A stretch of DNA of 64,000 nucleotides, taken from Arenicellales bacterium. GTDB taxonomy: Bacteria; Pseudomonadota; Gammaproteobacteria; Arenicellales; JAJDZL01. Where the stretch lies: the NCBI GenBank assembly GCA_958295885.1, contig OY282380.1, forward strand, positions 3,100,001 to 3,164,000. Direction: 5' to 3'. Position numbers and translations under genes: made by a program. The notes beneath the pieces are model-generated. The model did no database searches and was not told the DNA's origin. It was given only the letters and a program-made list of their open reading frames with translations. Shown in pieces: positions 56,003 to 64,000 of this stretch (position 1 is the stretch's first letter; every line of letters begins with the position of its first letter).

Positions 56003-58120
56003 ATGAGAATACTGAATAGATGCACACTTAGAAGAATATCAATTATACTGTTTGCTCCATTGCTGCTGATGTTTAACCCAAACACTGTCAGTGCGCAGCA
56101 GACTTCTCTTTGTGCTGATCCAGACGAATTTACACCTGAATTGACCGGAAGTGCTCAATCGGACCCTAGTGCCGAAGGCCAAAATAGAGCTTCGGGCGAG
56201 CTGACCGCTGATGAATTCATAGTGTTGGACAATGGCTTTTTTCAGGCAACAGGTGACGTAAGGCTGGAACATCCTAGATTGCTGATGCAAACTGAATCCA
56301 TGACATTTGACCAAGAAGTTGAGAGCTTTCAAATTGAAGCGATGAATTTGAAGGTGTTCAACGCGGATGATGAAGATTCCAGCGAAAGAGAGCTGTTGGT
56401 TCGGGCCATCGCAGACTCTCTTACTTTAGATTCTGGGGTGCTGCAATTCGAGAACGCCAGGTTCACCAACTGCCCTGAGGGCAATTATGACGTGGTGCTC
56501 AGTTCACCTGACATTCAGCTTGACTCCAATACTGGGTTCGCCAGGGCGCGCAAAGCGACATTGAAATTCAAGAACGTGCCCATTATGTATTTTCCTGTCC
56601 TAATATTTCCAATTTCAGACGTCAGAAAAAGTGGATACCTGATGCCTAAATTGGGGTTCAACAGAGATTCAGGATTGTCCGTTCATGTGCCATATTATTT
56701 CAATTTGGCTCCCAATGCCGATGCAACCCTGAGCACAAACGTCATTTCAAAGCGAGGCGTTCAGTTACAGACTGAATTTCGGTACGCAGGAAGGCACTCT
56801 GATACGGTCGTAGAAGCAGAATTTCTGTCTAAAGATCGGGCATGGAGCGGGGAAGGTTCGCGCGAAGCGGTAAATGTCGAGTCTGTCTGGCACAACAAAA
56901 AGCGTTTTTATTCCAGTTTGGATGCGGAGTGGGTATCGGACAACGATTATTTTTCGGATTTTGACAGCGTTTTTGAAGACCGCAAGTCCATTTACCTGAA
57001 TCAAAGCGCCCAGCTCAGCTTGGTCGGAACCGATTACAAAGCCTCGTTCGGGGCCGACAGGTTTTCGGTCTCATCTTCAACAGTGACCAAAGATCAGCTG
57101 CCACCGAACCAACTGCCTTGGATGACTGTTGAGCGGGACTTCAGGCTGACCGATCAGACGCGCTGGAAAACCATCGTCTCCTCACACGAATTTCGGCACA
57201 CTTCTGATCCTTCGGGCAGACGAGTTCGAGTCGATTCTTATGTCGAACACGAGCAGCAGCTGGATTTTCTTTTGATCAAGCATAAACTGGGTGGTGAATT
57301 CATCAATTCTCGAGTTCGTCCGCAGAACGGGCACAGAGCTCAAAAAGCTTCGATTTCAGGCGCACATTACAGTCTCGACGCCAGTTTTGCACTGGATCAG
57401 ACCGCCAGCTCGAAAAACGGCGGCAGATGGACGCTTGAACCGAGGGTCAAGCTGAATTTTGCAAAGGACAAGGATCAATCGAATATTCCCAAGTTCAATA
57501 CAACGCTGACCAACATCTACAAATACTCGCATCTGTATCGCGACACGTTCTATGCCGGTGGTGACCGCGTAGCAGATACAAAGCAGGCGAGTCTTGGGTT
57601 GTCCGCCAGCTACGTAGACCCGGCGAATCCAAATCAGCTAAGCCGAATTAATTTCGGAAGAGTACTCTTTCCAAATGCTGATGAAAAAGATGCAGATACG
57701 CTGATGCTGAAAGAGAAGTACTCCGGATATTTTGTTGGAACCGAGTTTGTACGGACAGATTGGGAATTCGACGCCGGAGTTTTATTCAACGGCGATGCGG
57801 ACAAAATTCAGCAGGCGACGTCCAGCTGGACTTTTCAATTGACCCCAAAAACCAAGATACGGAGTTTTTATCAATATTTTCTCGATGATGAGCAAGTTTC
57901 GGGAATTCTGGAATCGAACCTGAACCCTTATTGGTCGTTGAAATTGAGACATGCGACGGCGCTGGATGACAGTCCGCTGCAAGAATCAGAAATTCTCTTT
58001 CAGCACAGGTCCTGCTGCTGGGGTGCGAGCATCAGCTTGGAACGATCAGTTGACAAGAACGGGATAGGAGATAATTCGATTAATCTAATCTTCGATTTAC
58101 AGGCATTCAAGGCAAATTAA
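56003..58120 (+). CDS. lptD: LPS-assembly outer-membrane protein LptD
   Basis: 705 residues. Residues 10-31 are a signal peptide ending in VSA. An OstA-type jellyroll follows (TADEFIVLDNGFFQATGDVR), then a beta-barrel. Cys at C37, C157 and the adjacent pair C671-C672 (RSCCWG) match the two inter-domain disulfides of LptD (C31-C724 and C173-C725 in E. coli), so the redox-controlled assembly is probably conserved. LptD receives LPS from LptA and exports it to the outer leaflet. surA starts 1 bp after its stop. Confidence 0.96.
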   Translation: MRILNRCTLRRISIILFAPLLLMFNPNTVSAQQTSLCADPDEFTPELTGSAQSDPSAEGQNRASGELTADEFIVLDNGFFQATGDVRLEHPRLLMQTESMTFDQEVESFQIEAMNLKVFNADDEDSSERELLVRAIADSLTLDSGVLQFENARFTNCPEGNYDVVLSSPDIQLDSNTGFARARKATLKFKNVPIMYFPVLIFPISDVRKSGYLMPKLGFNRDSGLSVHVPYYFNLAPNADATLSTNVISKRGVQLQTEFRYAGRHSDTVVEAEFLSKDRAWSGEGSREAVNVESVWHNKKRFYSSLDAEWVSDNDYFSDFDSVFEDRKSIYLNQSAQLSLVGTDYKASFGADRFSVSSSTVTKDQLPPNQLPWMTVERDFRLTDQTRWKTIVSSHEFRHTSDPSGRRVRVDSYVEHEQQLDFLLIKHKLGGEFINSRVRPQNGHRAQKASISGAHYSLDASFALDQTASSKNGGRWTLEPRVKLNFAKDKDQSNIPKFNTTLTNIYKYSHLYRDTFYAGGDRVADTKQASLGLSASYVDPANPNQLSRINFGRVLFPNADEKDADTLMLKEKYSGYFVGTEFVRTDWEFDAGVLFNGDADKIQQATSSWTFQLTPKTKIRSFYQYFLDDEQVSGILESNLNPYWSLKLRHATALDDSPLQESEILFQHRSCCWGASISLERSVDKNGIGDNSINLIFDLQAFKAN

Positions 58121-58121
58121 A

Positions 58122-59453
58122 GTGACAACATTCAAGTCAAGTACGAAACATTCATGCTGCTTCGAGTTTTTAGCGATATTTCTGGCAGTATTCATCTGCG
58201 TGTTCTGGTCTGTGAACCTTCGCGCGCAGCCCGAGAAGCTCGACCGAATTGTAGCAACAGTAGACAGTTATTCGGTTACCGAGTCGGCAGTTCAGAGAAG
58301 AATCAAATTCATGCGTCTGGAGGCAAATCAGACGGTCAACGCACCCGTTGACGATGTATTGCGACAGCGGGCGATTGAAGAAGAAATCTCCTATGAACTG
58401 CAGCTGAGGCAGTTGGCGAGATTTGGTGGACGAATCACGTCGGACGATGTCGCCGAGCGCTTAGCTGCTTTGAGCGAACAGAACGGGCTGACTGTAGAAG
58501 AGTTTGTCGATCAGTTCAAAGCTTTCAACATGGTTCAAGATGACGTTGAAAAACTAGCGCTGCAAACCTTGGCGGAAGAGCAGCTGACTCAGCGCGTTCT
58601 GATACCAAATGTGGAAATTCGAGAAACAGAAATTGATCGTTATCTGCGGCTGAACGCCGCTAGTTTTGACCAGGGCATCTCTGAGTACAATCTGGACGTC
58701 ATCGTAGTGCGAGCAGGAGAGGTGGCATCTTCCGAACACCGTCAGCAATTGCTACAAGTCGCAGCGGAAGTCGAAAGTGAATTGAATCGAGGCGCTAAAT
58801 TTGAGGACATTGCAGTAGCTGTGCAAAGAATTGGCGGCATTGACGTGGGGCAGCTGGGCTGGAGACGCGCTGACGACATTACCCCTGAACTGTATGCGGT
58901 AATTTCCAGAAGGGGAAACAAAAGAACAGTCGGGCCGGCTGAAATCGATGGCAATTTAATATTTGCCAGAGTCAGGGATGTTCGGTCCAGCTCAGGGGTA
59001 AATCTCCCTGAAGTCCGGCAGTTTCACTATGCCATCATTATTCTCCAGGCGTCAAACGAATCTGGGTTGGAACTCATCCAGGAACAGTTGGAACACATAC
59101 GAAAGAACGTGCAGGATGGGGCAGATTTTGCTGCACTTGCGAAACTGCATTCTCATGACAATCGCACTCGAAAAAAAGGTGGTGATTTAGGTTGGCGATC
59201 CGAAGACAATCTGCAGTTTGATCATCTTGAGATACTGTCGAATCTGCAGGTCGGAGACGTGTCAGAAGTTCAGGTACAGCAAAATACGGTTTTTTTGCTG
59301 CAGCTGGTCGGGATTCGCGATGCCAATGTTGAAGAGCGAAAACGCAGTTATGTGAGGTCCATTCTGCGTACCCACAAGCTAAATAATGTGAGACTCAAAA
59401 ACTTGGACCAGCTTCGTGCACGGGCTGAGATTGAATATCGAACTCAATTCTAG
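58122..59453 (+). CDS. surA: Periplasmic chaperone SurA
   Basis: 443 residues from a GTG at 58122. Signal peptide to about residue 35 (FWSVNLRA-QP). The N-terminal SurA chaperone core is at ~40-180 (LDRIVATVDSYSVTESAV, IEEEISYELQLRQLAR). Two parvulin-type rotamase domains follow, each with the GxLGW signature: GGIDVGQLGWRRADDI and KGGDLGWRSEDN. SurA folds outer-membrane barrels, including LptD, whose gene it follows with 1 bp between. pdxA and ksgA, the usual next genes, are missing here. Confidence 0.95.
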   Translation: MTTFKSSTKHSCCFEFLAIFLAVFICVFWSVNLRAQPEKLDRIVATVDSYSVTESAVQRRIKFMRLEANQTVNAPVDDVLRQRAIEEEISYELQLRQLARFGGRITSDDVAERLAALSEQNGLTVEEFVDQFKAFNMVQDDVEKLALQTLAEEQLTQRVLIPNVEIRETEIDRYLRLNAASFDQGISEYNLDVIVVRAGEVASSEHRQQLLQVAAEVESELNRGAKFEDIAVAVQRIGGIDVGQLGWRRADDITPELYAVISRRGNKRTVGPAEIDGNLIFARVRDVRSSSGVNLPEVRQFHYAIIILQASNESGLELIQEQLEHIRKNVQDGADFAALAKLHSHDNRTRKKGGDLGWRSEDNLQFDHLEILSNLQVGDVSEVQVQQNTVFLLQLVGIRDANVEERKRSYVRSILRTHKLNNVRLKNLDQLRARAEIEYRTQF

Positions 59454-59479
59454 CTGGATGATCGTTCAGACCGTTTTCT

Positions 59480-59776
59480 TTGTCTCAGAAGATGGGCTTT
59501 GAAAGTTCTTCCAACTCCATGGGAAGCAAAGACCGGCTGATGTCTGCGGTCGGTCTGCTCCTGCCGTCGGAACTGCAGGAGGATGTCAAGAAAAATTTTC
59601 TTAATTCAATCCGCTTGATGTTTGAGAATATGGAATTTGTTACCCGAGAAGAAATAGAGGTGCAGGAGATCGTTCTGCGTCGAGCGAGAATGAAGATTCG
59701 CGAGTTGGAATCAAGAGTCGACGCTTTGGAGTCAGAACTCAAACGTTCCAAATCAACGAAAGATGTGCTCGAATGA
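59480..59776 (+). CDS. ubiK: Ubiquinone biosynthesis accessory factor UbiK
   Basis: 98 residues from a TTG at 59480 (an in-frame ATG at 59492 is possible). The family core is LPSELQEDVKKNFLNSIRLM, then VTREEIEVQEIVLRRARMKI and a C-terminal coiled coil RELESRVDALESELKRSK. UbiK (BMFP) binds UbiJ and lipid in the aerobic ubiquinone pathway. A 7-bp dyad GAATGAC / GTCATTC spans its stop at 59771-59790, and the cytochrome gene is convergent. Confidence 0.85.
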   Translation: MSQKMGFESSSNSMGSKDRLMSAVGLLLPSELQEDVKKNFLNSIRLMFENMEFVTREEIEVQEIVLRRARMKIRELESRVDALESELKRSKSTKDVLE

Positions 59777-59830
59777 CCGTTCCGTCATTCGAAGGATTCG
59801 GGCCTGAAGCCTGGAGTCTGTCTATTTCAG

Positions 59831-60349
59831 CTACTGGACGAGATTGACCAGGTAATCAACGGCTGCTTTCACTTCCTCATCTGAGAGCAGTAAATTACCG
59901 CCTTTTGGAGGCATGATTCCAACCTGCCCCTGAAAACCACCAACCGCGTTCGCATACAGAGTTTCAACGCCTTTGTCGATTCTCGGTTTCCAGTTCTCGG
60001 CGTCTCCGGGTTTAGGCGCTCCTGTCAATCCGGGATTATGACAGATGTAGCATGCTGTATCGTAGACTTCCTGACCGCTTTTTGATGCTTGCGCGACCTG
60101 AACGGTTTCTTCTACTGCTTGTGCCGATTCTGCCGATTCGATTTCGCCTACATTGAGTGATCCGACCGGTTGAGTGCGCTGCGCAATTACAGTCTGTGTG
60201 TATTCTTCCGCTTGAACTCTAAGTTTGGAATCAATAGACCCTCCGATCCAAACACCAAGTAAGATCAGTAACAGCGTAAGCACTATCAAGAGAACGATCA
60301 TTTTGAAGAATGATCTACCAAATTCACTGTCAGACATAATTTTTGCCAT
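59831..60349 (-). CDS. Cytochrome c5-type protein, membrane-anchored
   Basis: 172 residues. One N-terminal hydrophobic segment (IVLLIVLTLLLILLGVWIGG, ~18-37) anchors it; residues ~65-90 are a flexible linker. The C-terminal domain carries the CxxCH haem motif (CYICH), a GAPKPGD loop, and the axial-Met MPPKGG, all c5-like. It should pass electrons in the envelope, perhaps to a terminal oxidase. It is convergent with ubiK. Confidence 0.92.
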   Translation of the reverse strand: MAKIMSDSEFGRSFFKMIVLLIVLTLLLILLGVWIGGSIDSKLRVQAEEYTQTVIAQRTQPVGSLNVGEIESAESAQAVEETVQVAQASKSGQEVYDTACYICHNPGLTGAPKPGDAENWKPRIDKGVETLYANAVGGFQGQVGIMPPKGGNLLLSDEEVKAAVDYLVNLVQ

Positions 60350-60659
60350 GCGCGATTTATCCTTCTAGTATTCGAGTGTTATTAGACATAAGAAATAAAC
60401 AAGCACTTCTCAAGTCGACATGGCAGTCGACTCAAGAATGAAAGCTTTATTTTACTACTTACTTACCTGAATTAAAACTATGTCCTTGCGCTGATGGCAT
60501 TGTTTTCCAATCACTTCGTTGCAAATCGAACCTTTTCTGCCTGGCAGCGGCTTCGCAGCGCTTAAGAAAAACGATTCGAAAAAACCAGATTTCCCTGCAA
60601 TGCTGTTACTACGAAGATATTGGAGCATATCGTTTCAAGTCAATCACTAATTCGGCAGC
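60350..60659. other. Gap between the cytochrome and methyltransferase genes
   Basis: 310 bp with no gene seen. It contains the cytochrome promoter region on the minus strand and the 3' flank of the methyltransferase. No terminator I would trust. Confidence 0.4.
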
Positions 60660-61505
60660 TCAATCCGGACTGCCGGACTTGATCGTGTAAGCGGTCACGT
60701 GTGGCGGTAGAAAAAAGGGCCGTTTCAGCGCGTTGACTTCATTTTTCACTCTATCCGCGAGCGTGTCTATCCCGACTTCCTCAGCGGTCGCAATCTGTAG
60801 GTCTACGAGCAGTGGCAGCAAACTTCTGAAACTCTGTTCGACATAAGAGAATCCTGGCCACGACTCTGAGCATCCGATTGGCGCTTCGTAATGCATGTCT
60901 GGGTCCGGCAGCCCTGCTTCTTTGAATAATTTGTAGAGGTCCAAACCCATCGCAGTGTTGCCACCGGTGCGTTTGAACACTTCCAGAGTCCAGTCGATCA
61001 AGTTGTTTGTTACGGGCGTATCAGGATGTTTTGTGGCTGTATACGGAGTCATATCGACTTCTTGGAAAGCGACAATGCCCCCGGTGTTCAGCAGACTCAA
61101 AAGATTTTCAAATGCTTTTCCAACTTCGGGAATGTACATCAGCACCAGACGGCCAACGAGCGCATCGAATTCTGAATCCAGATCAGCATCACGAACGTCG
61201 CCGGCTATGAAAGTAATATTTTGCAATCCGGCGGCTTCAGCGCGACTTCGGGCGATATTCAGAATGTCAGCGTTGACATCTACGCCAACGACTTGACCCT
61301 CTGACCCCACCATTTCAGCCGCAATCATTGCTACGTCTCCAGCTCCACTTCCGATTTCCAGCACCTTCATTCCACTCGAAATTCCAGCTCTGGCAAAGAA
61401 ATTTCTTGTTATCGCGTCATAGAGCTGCGACTGCTTTATCAAGCGCTGAGTTTCGCCTTCGCTTCTTCCCATGGTGTAAATTTGCTTTGTGTCTGAATTT
61501 GTCAT
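60660..61505 (-). CDS. Class I SAM-dependent methyltransferase
   Basis: 281 residues. SAM motif I is VLEIGSGAGDVAMIAAEMVG, then VVGVDVNADILNIAR (II) and FIAGDVRDADLDSEFDALVG. A UbiE/COQ5-like Rossmann domain with a C-terminal extension (EALRPFFLPPHV-like). Substrate unknown; similar proteins act on small molecules. It starts at 61505; the AT-rich region 61506-61704 separates it from the IS1595-like element. Confidence 0.9.
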   Translation of the reverse strand: MTNSDTKQIYTMGRSEGETQRLIKQSQLYDAITRNFFARAGISSGMKVLEIGSGAGDVAMIAAEMVGSEGQVVGVDVNADILNIARSRAEAAGLQNITFIAGDVRDADLDSEFDALVGRLVLMYIPEVGKAFENLLSLLNTGGIVAFQEVDMTPYTATKHPDTPVTNNLIDWTLEVFKRTGGNTAMGLDLYKLFKEAGLPDPDMHYEAPIGCSESWPGFSYVEQSFRSLLPLLVDLQIATAEEVGIDTLADRVKNEVNALKRPFFLPPHVTAYTIKSGSPD

Positions 61506-61704
61506 TTATGTATTCCTCGCTTTGAAATCATATGTAACGATGTTTTGATTGATTGTGATTGCTTTCCTAATTCTCTTTCCATCAATGAAAGAGAATTTTC
61601 CCAAATTGGCGAAATGGCGTTCCTACAAAAGAAAACATCCAGTTCAAATCTAGGTCCACCAAGAACTTCAATTTTACCAAATGATCAAAACACACCAATT
61701 AATA

Positions 61705-61830
61705 GGGGCTTAAATACTTGACTAAACCAATGAAAGGTTTTTTCGAAATCTATCCTTTGTTCAAAATTATTTCGCTTTGCGTTCTGCATTTTCAGCACGC
61801 TTGCGTATATTCATCGGTAGCGCTGCCAGC
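61705..61830 (+). repeat. Left inverted repeat of the IS1595-like element
   Basis: Matches the reverse complement of 63311-63438 over ~110 bp, roughly 80 % by eye, including TTTCAGCACGCTTGCGTAT and CGCTGCCAGC. A short reading frame across it (starting 61718) is part of the repeat, not a gene. Confidence 0.75.
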
Positions 61831-61994
61831 CGTGGACGGGATCGGTTTAGTTCAATCTCTACGGATTAAGTGGGAGTACAACAATGACCGAGTGAACCTT
61901 GGAGGTAGCCAACGAACCCGCCGAGCAGCACTATCAATGCTACCCGTCTACTCATCATCATCATCCGCTCATCCCGTCTCAGAACAAAGTACCT

Positions 61995-62627
61995 TTATTG
62001 CCTCGGAACCGTGATACCTTCAAGGTCTTGCCCATACAAGTCCACACAATAGCAATGCCGGCCGATCGGAAGTTCTTCGGAGGTCTCGCACCAACCCGAC
62101 AGTGTCGAGCAAACTGCGCGGTGTGAAGTGCTCAAACCATCCAGACATTCGCCGAAAGAACAACCATCTCCGCCGCTCTCGCGTCCGTAAGAATCGTCAC
62201 TGTAATTCGGCGGCAGCGGACGGGCAAATCCCGGTATCCAATTGGTATGGACGACGGACCAGTCTTCATATGGAAATCGCTGCCGCTGCAATGCAACGTA
62301 CTCCAACTCCAGTCGCGCCTTCTTAAAGGTATCCTCAAAAGTACAGTGGACAGACGAGAGATAACTCAACATAATTCCTGCATTTTTCAAATCAATACGG
62401 AAATCAAGCTGAGCGCGGGTAAAGTCATAGAGATAGTCGCCAAGAAATATCTCGCTGAAATACGTGACCTTATCTTCTTGGACACTGGCGAAGCAATACA
62501 AATAGTCGTCGTCGGCTGCGCTCGCTACTTTTGCTAACGTGCATCCAATGACCGCAAAGACAATCGTAACGCGCACCGCCAATGCACCCGATGGACCGGC
62601 TCGTGTATTTTCGTTGAGGAATTTCAC
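61995..62627 (-). CDS. Secreted Cys-rich passenger protein, unknown
   Basis: 210 residues from a GTG at 62627. A signal peptide is clear (VRVTIVFAVIGCTLAKVASA, then ADDDYLYC). The mature part has eight Cys, including a cluster in the C-terminal third (DGCSFGECLDG, RAVCSTLSGWCET, RHCYCVDLYG), suggesting disulfide-bonded structure outside the cytoplasm. No domain is recognised. It lies inside the IS1595-like element's inverted repeats, transcribed opposite to the transposase, so it is probably a passenger gene. A TTG or GTG slightly downstream could be the true start. Confidence 0.65.
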   Translation of the reverse strand: MKFLNENTRAGPSGALAVRVTIVFAVIGCTLAKVASAADDDYLYCFASVQEDKVTYFSEIFLGDYLYDFTRAQLDFRIDLKNAGIMLSYLSSVHCTFEDTFKKARLELEYVALQRQRFPYEDWSVVHTNWIPGFARPLPPNYSDDSYGRESGGDGCSFGECLDGLSTSHRAVCSTLSGWCETSEELPIGRHCYCVDLYGQDLEGITVPRQ

Positions 62628-62663
62628 TTCATCTTTTTCCGCAGTCCAATTTTACTATAAGAG

Positions 62664-63223
62664 CTTGACTGCGTCGCGGTGTGCCACCGCTGCGGCGGCA
62701 CCAACACCTACGAGGTCAAAAGCGAAACAAGCACGATTCGAGCAAGCTCAAGGCCGGGCGCGGCGGTGTCGGCAAGACTGTGGTAGTGGGACTGAAAGAA
62801 CGCGAATTGAGGCCGGTTGTCGCACAGGTGGTAGTGGACACCAAACGCACAATACTGCACGGATTCATCCCCGCCAACGCTGAACAAGGCACTGAGGTGT
62901 CGGGCGATGACTTCATCAGCTATCAGCAACTTGACGGCTACAGGCAAAAATTTGTGCGTCGTTCAGTGGGCGAATTTGCGGTGGGTGATGTCCTTGTCAA
63001 CGGAATCGAGTCGTACTTGTCGATGCTCAGGCGTGCACACAAGGGCGCCAATCACAAGATGAGTGGCAAGCATCTCGGCAGGTATGTCAGTGAGTTTGCG
63101 GGACAGCACAATATTCGCGAGCTCGACACTGCCGATCAGATGGCAGCCATTGTGGCGGGCTTTGTGGGGCAGCATTTGATGAACGAGGACTTGGCTGCTG
63201 GAGTCGACGGCCGGCTGTACTGA
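62664..63223 (+). pseudogene. IS1595/ISXO2 transposase with large internal deletion and frameshift
   Basis: The first piece encodes the N-terminal zinc ribbon, CVAVCHRCGGTNTYEVKS (one frame, from 62670). In the next frame the sequence resumes with QKRNKHDSSKLKAGRGGVGK, TVVVGLKERELRPVVAQVVV, LHGFIPANAEQGTEVSGDDF, VGEFAVGDVLVNGIESY, LSMLRRAHKGANHKMSGKHL and TADQMAAIVAGFVGQHL. The region between (about 100 residues, including the first catalytic Asp) is missing. So the DDE domain is incomplete and the two parts are out of frame. Confidence 0.82.
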
Positions 63224-63310
63224 TGTTATGAGGTCGGATCGGTTGAAAGTCAGGCCGTCGCAGATTTCCGCTGAAGAGAACCTGCGGACGAGGCCGCTTA
63301 CATGCCGGGT

Positions 63311-63438
63311 GCTGGCAGCGTCACCGATGAAAATACGCAAGCGTGCTGAAAAAGCAGAACGCTAAGCAAAATAATTTCGAATAAAGGACAGAATTCGAAA
63401 GAACATTTCATTGGTTTAGTCAAGAAGTATATACCCCC
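63311..63438 (-). repeat. Right inverted repeat of the IS1595-like element
   Basis: Reverse complement of the left repeat; its outer end is CCCCC at 63434-63438, next to the AATTAAAA octamer. It encodes no protein. Confidence 0.75.
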
Positions 63439-63460
63439 AATTAAAATGTTCTTAAAAACT

Positions 63461-63580
63461 ATGATGTTCGAAAATCTCGAATATTCCAATTTTCTCACCA
63501 TCCGCGCCAGTCGAGAGCATGTCGCCGAATTGCTGACGAAGCTGGATTTTCCAGTACGGGTCGATACGTACGTTTTCTAA
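63461..63580 (+). CDS. 39-residue hypothetical fragment after the element
   Basis: ATG at 63461 to TAA at 63578. The translation, ending SREHVAELLTKLDFPVRVDTY, has a balanced protein-like composition, suggesting the remains of a real gene cut by the insertion. I recognise no family. Low confidence that it is expressed. Confidence 0.3.
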   Translation: MMFENLEYSNFLTIRASREHVAELLTKLDFPVRVDTYVF

Positions 63581-64000
63581 GTCCTATAGCGACCGAGACT
63601 GTGAATGAATCAAGATATGAATTTCAAAAATTCGATCGAATAGGGGATGTAGGAGATGACTTTGACTGTAGATATTGGTACTGCCCGCGGATGCATTGCC
63701 AATTATTTTCTACATTATTGACGTGGATATTAGCGCGGGATTAAAAGTCTGCCCGGTTCGAACGTGCAATGTACGACCGTCCTCAAGAGATGCGGCTGTG
63801 CACAGCTGTTCAGCCGAGTTATGTAAAAGATTGCGAATTTTCGCAGGTAAATCGGCTAGGCCGTAAAGCCGACCGACGTATCGGGTAATAATCCCAGTGT
63901 GTCGGAAATTGTCGTTGCCAAGTGCTGAGTGCATTGCGATTGACGAGGGTTTTCAAGGGTCGTTGCGAGCAGGTCCGGTCCGCATGCGGAGGCATGCTCG
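63581..64000. other. Right-edge stretch without assignable gene
   Basis: Overlapping frames on both strands (e.g. 63710-63934 minus) have no family features. A minus-strand frame runs off the right edge and could be a partial gene; I cannot assign it. A palindromic CCGCATGCGG lies at the extreme end. Confidence 0.35.

Larger units (their letters stand above)
61705..63438. mobile_element. IS1595-like element with passenger gene and long inverted repeats
   Basis: 1,734 bp bounded by inverted repeats of ~110-130 bp that start GGGGC/GGGGG and continue CTTGACTAAACCAATGAAA. The flanking octamers AATTAATA (61697-61704) and AATTAAAA (63439-63446) differ at one of eight positions, as expected for the 8-bp duplication of IS1595-family insertions. 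It contains a broken IS1595/ISXO2 transposase (plus strand) and an unrelated secreted protein gene (minus strand). The transposase defects suggest it no longer moves by itself. Confidence 0.7.

Noticed and set aside
61718-62014. 98-residue protein starting at MTKPMKGF
   Set aside because: The first half is the left inverted repeat of the IS1595-like element; the same sequence appears reversed at 63.3-63.4 kb.
62539-62883. 114-residue plus-strand protein opposite the secreted passenger
   Set aside because: It spans the 5' end of the passenger gene antisense and the transposase remnant in the wrong frame.
1-64000. CRISPR array
   Set aside because: No series of regularly spaced direct repeats; repeats seen are an 8-bp triplet and the IS inverted repeats.

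Overview
The window looks like a chromosomal segment of a gammaproteobacterium, G+C a little under 50 % by eye. The best evidence is the right half. It carries amgK-murU divergent from lptD-surA-ubiK, a cytochrome c5-type protein, tsaD, trpE, rpe, hemH, nadA, lipA and a RecB-like helicase/nuclease pair. The LptD/SurA/AmgK/MurU cluster implies a Gram-negative cell with LPS export and peptidoglycan recycling. The many decayed genes, IS remnants and toxin-antitoxin or defence fragments would suit a host-associated or otherwise genome-eroding lineage; that is an inference.

Layout. 1-3.9 kb is an accessory strip: a NERD/PD-(D/E)XK-like protein cut by the left edge, a decayed DUF4276 gene and an intact PDDEXK_4-type nuclease. 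It ends at the 3' side of a tRNA-Thr(CGT). 4.4-5.4 kb holds a DM13 protein and a PCuAC copper chaperone with one nonsense codon. 6.2-10.1 kb holds a LysR regulator divergent from a COG4091 dehydrogenase/SAF protein with a clean dyad between them, then a DUF35 protein and a 2OG-Fe(II) oxygenase.

10.5-19.3 kb is a tight ten-gene array: cytoplasmic molybdopterin oxidoreductase, four-cluster ferredoxin, URO-D-type methyltransferase, corrinoid protein, membrane cytochrome-b-like protein, a P-loop kinase fused to a cold-shock domain, a CDGSH protein, two unknown small proteins and a DUF3530 hydrolase. I read it as corrinoid-dependent demethylation joined to a redox module; the substrate cannot be read from sequence. 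PhoU follows, convergent.

20.8-31.1 kb is the most striking region. A protein of about 2,517 residues has two separate sacsin/Hsp90-like GHKL ATPase modules and is followed by a SNF2-type helicase. The pair ends at a terminator and borders a graveyard (31.2-35.7 kb) of methyltransferase, IS1595, IS110, nuclease, YoeB and TIR remnants, with an intact Phd/YefM antitoxin and a small membrane protein. I propose the GHKL/helicase pair as a candidate, poorly described defence system.

36-61.5 kb is mostly housekeeping: a DUF3604 protein, lipA with a decayed partial copy upstream, a class II Fic protein, nadA behind a structured leader, hemH, the AddB/AddA-like pair, rpe, trpE overlapping a voltage-gated channel with an unusual acidic filter, tsaD, murU/amgK, lptD, surA, ubiK, cytochrome c and a methyltransferase. 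61.7-63.4 kb is an IS1595-like element with long inverted repeats, a probable 8-bp target duplication, a broken transposase and a secreted Cys-rich passenger gene.
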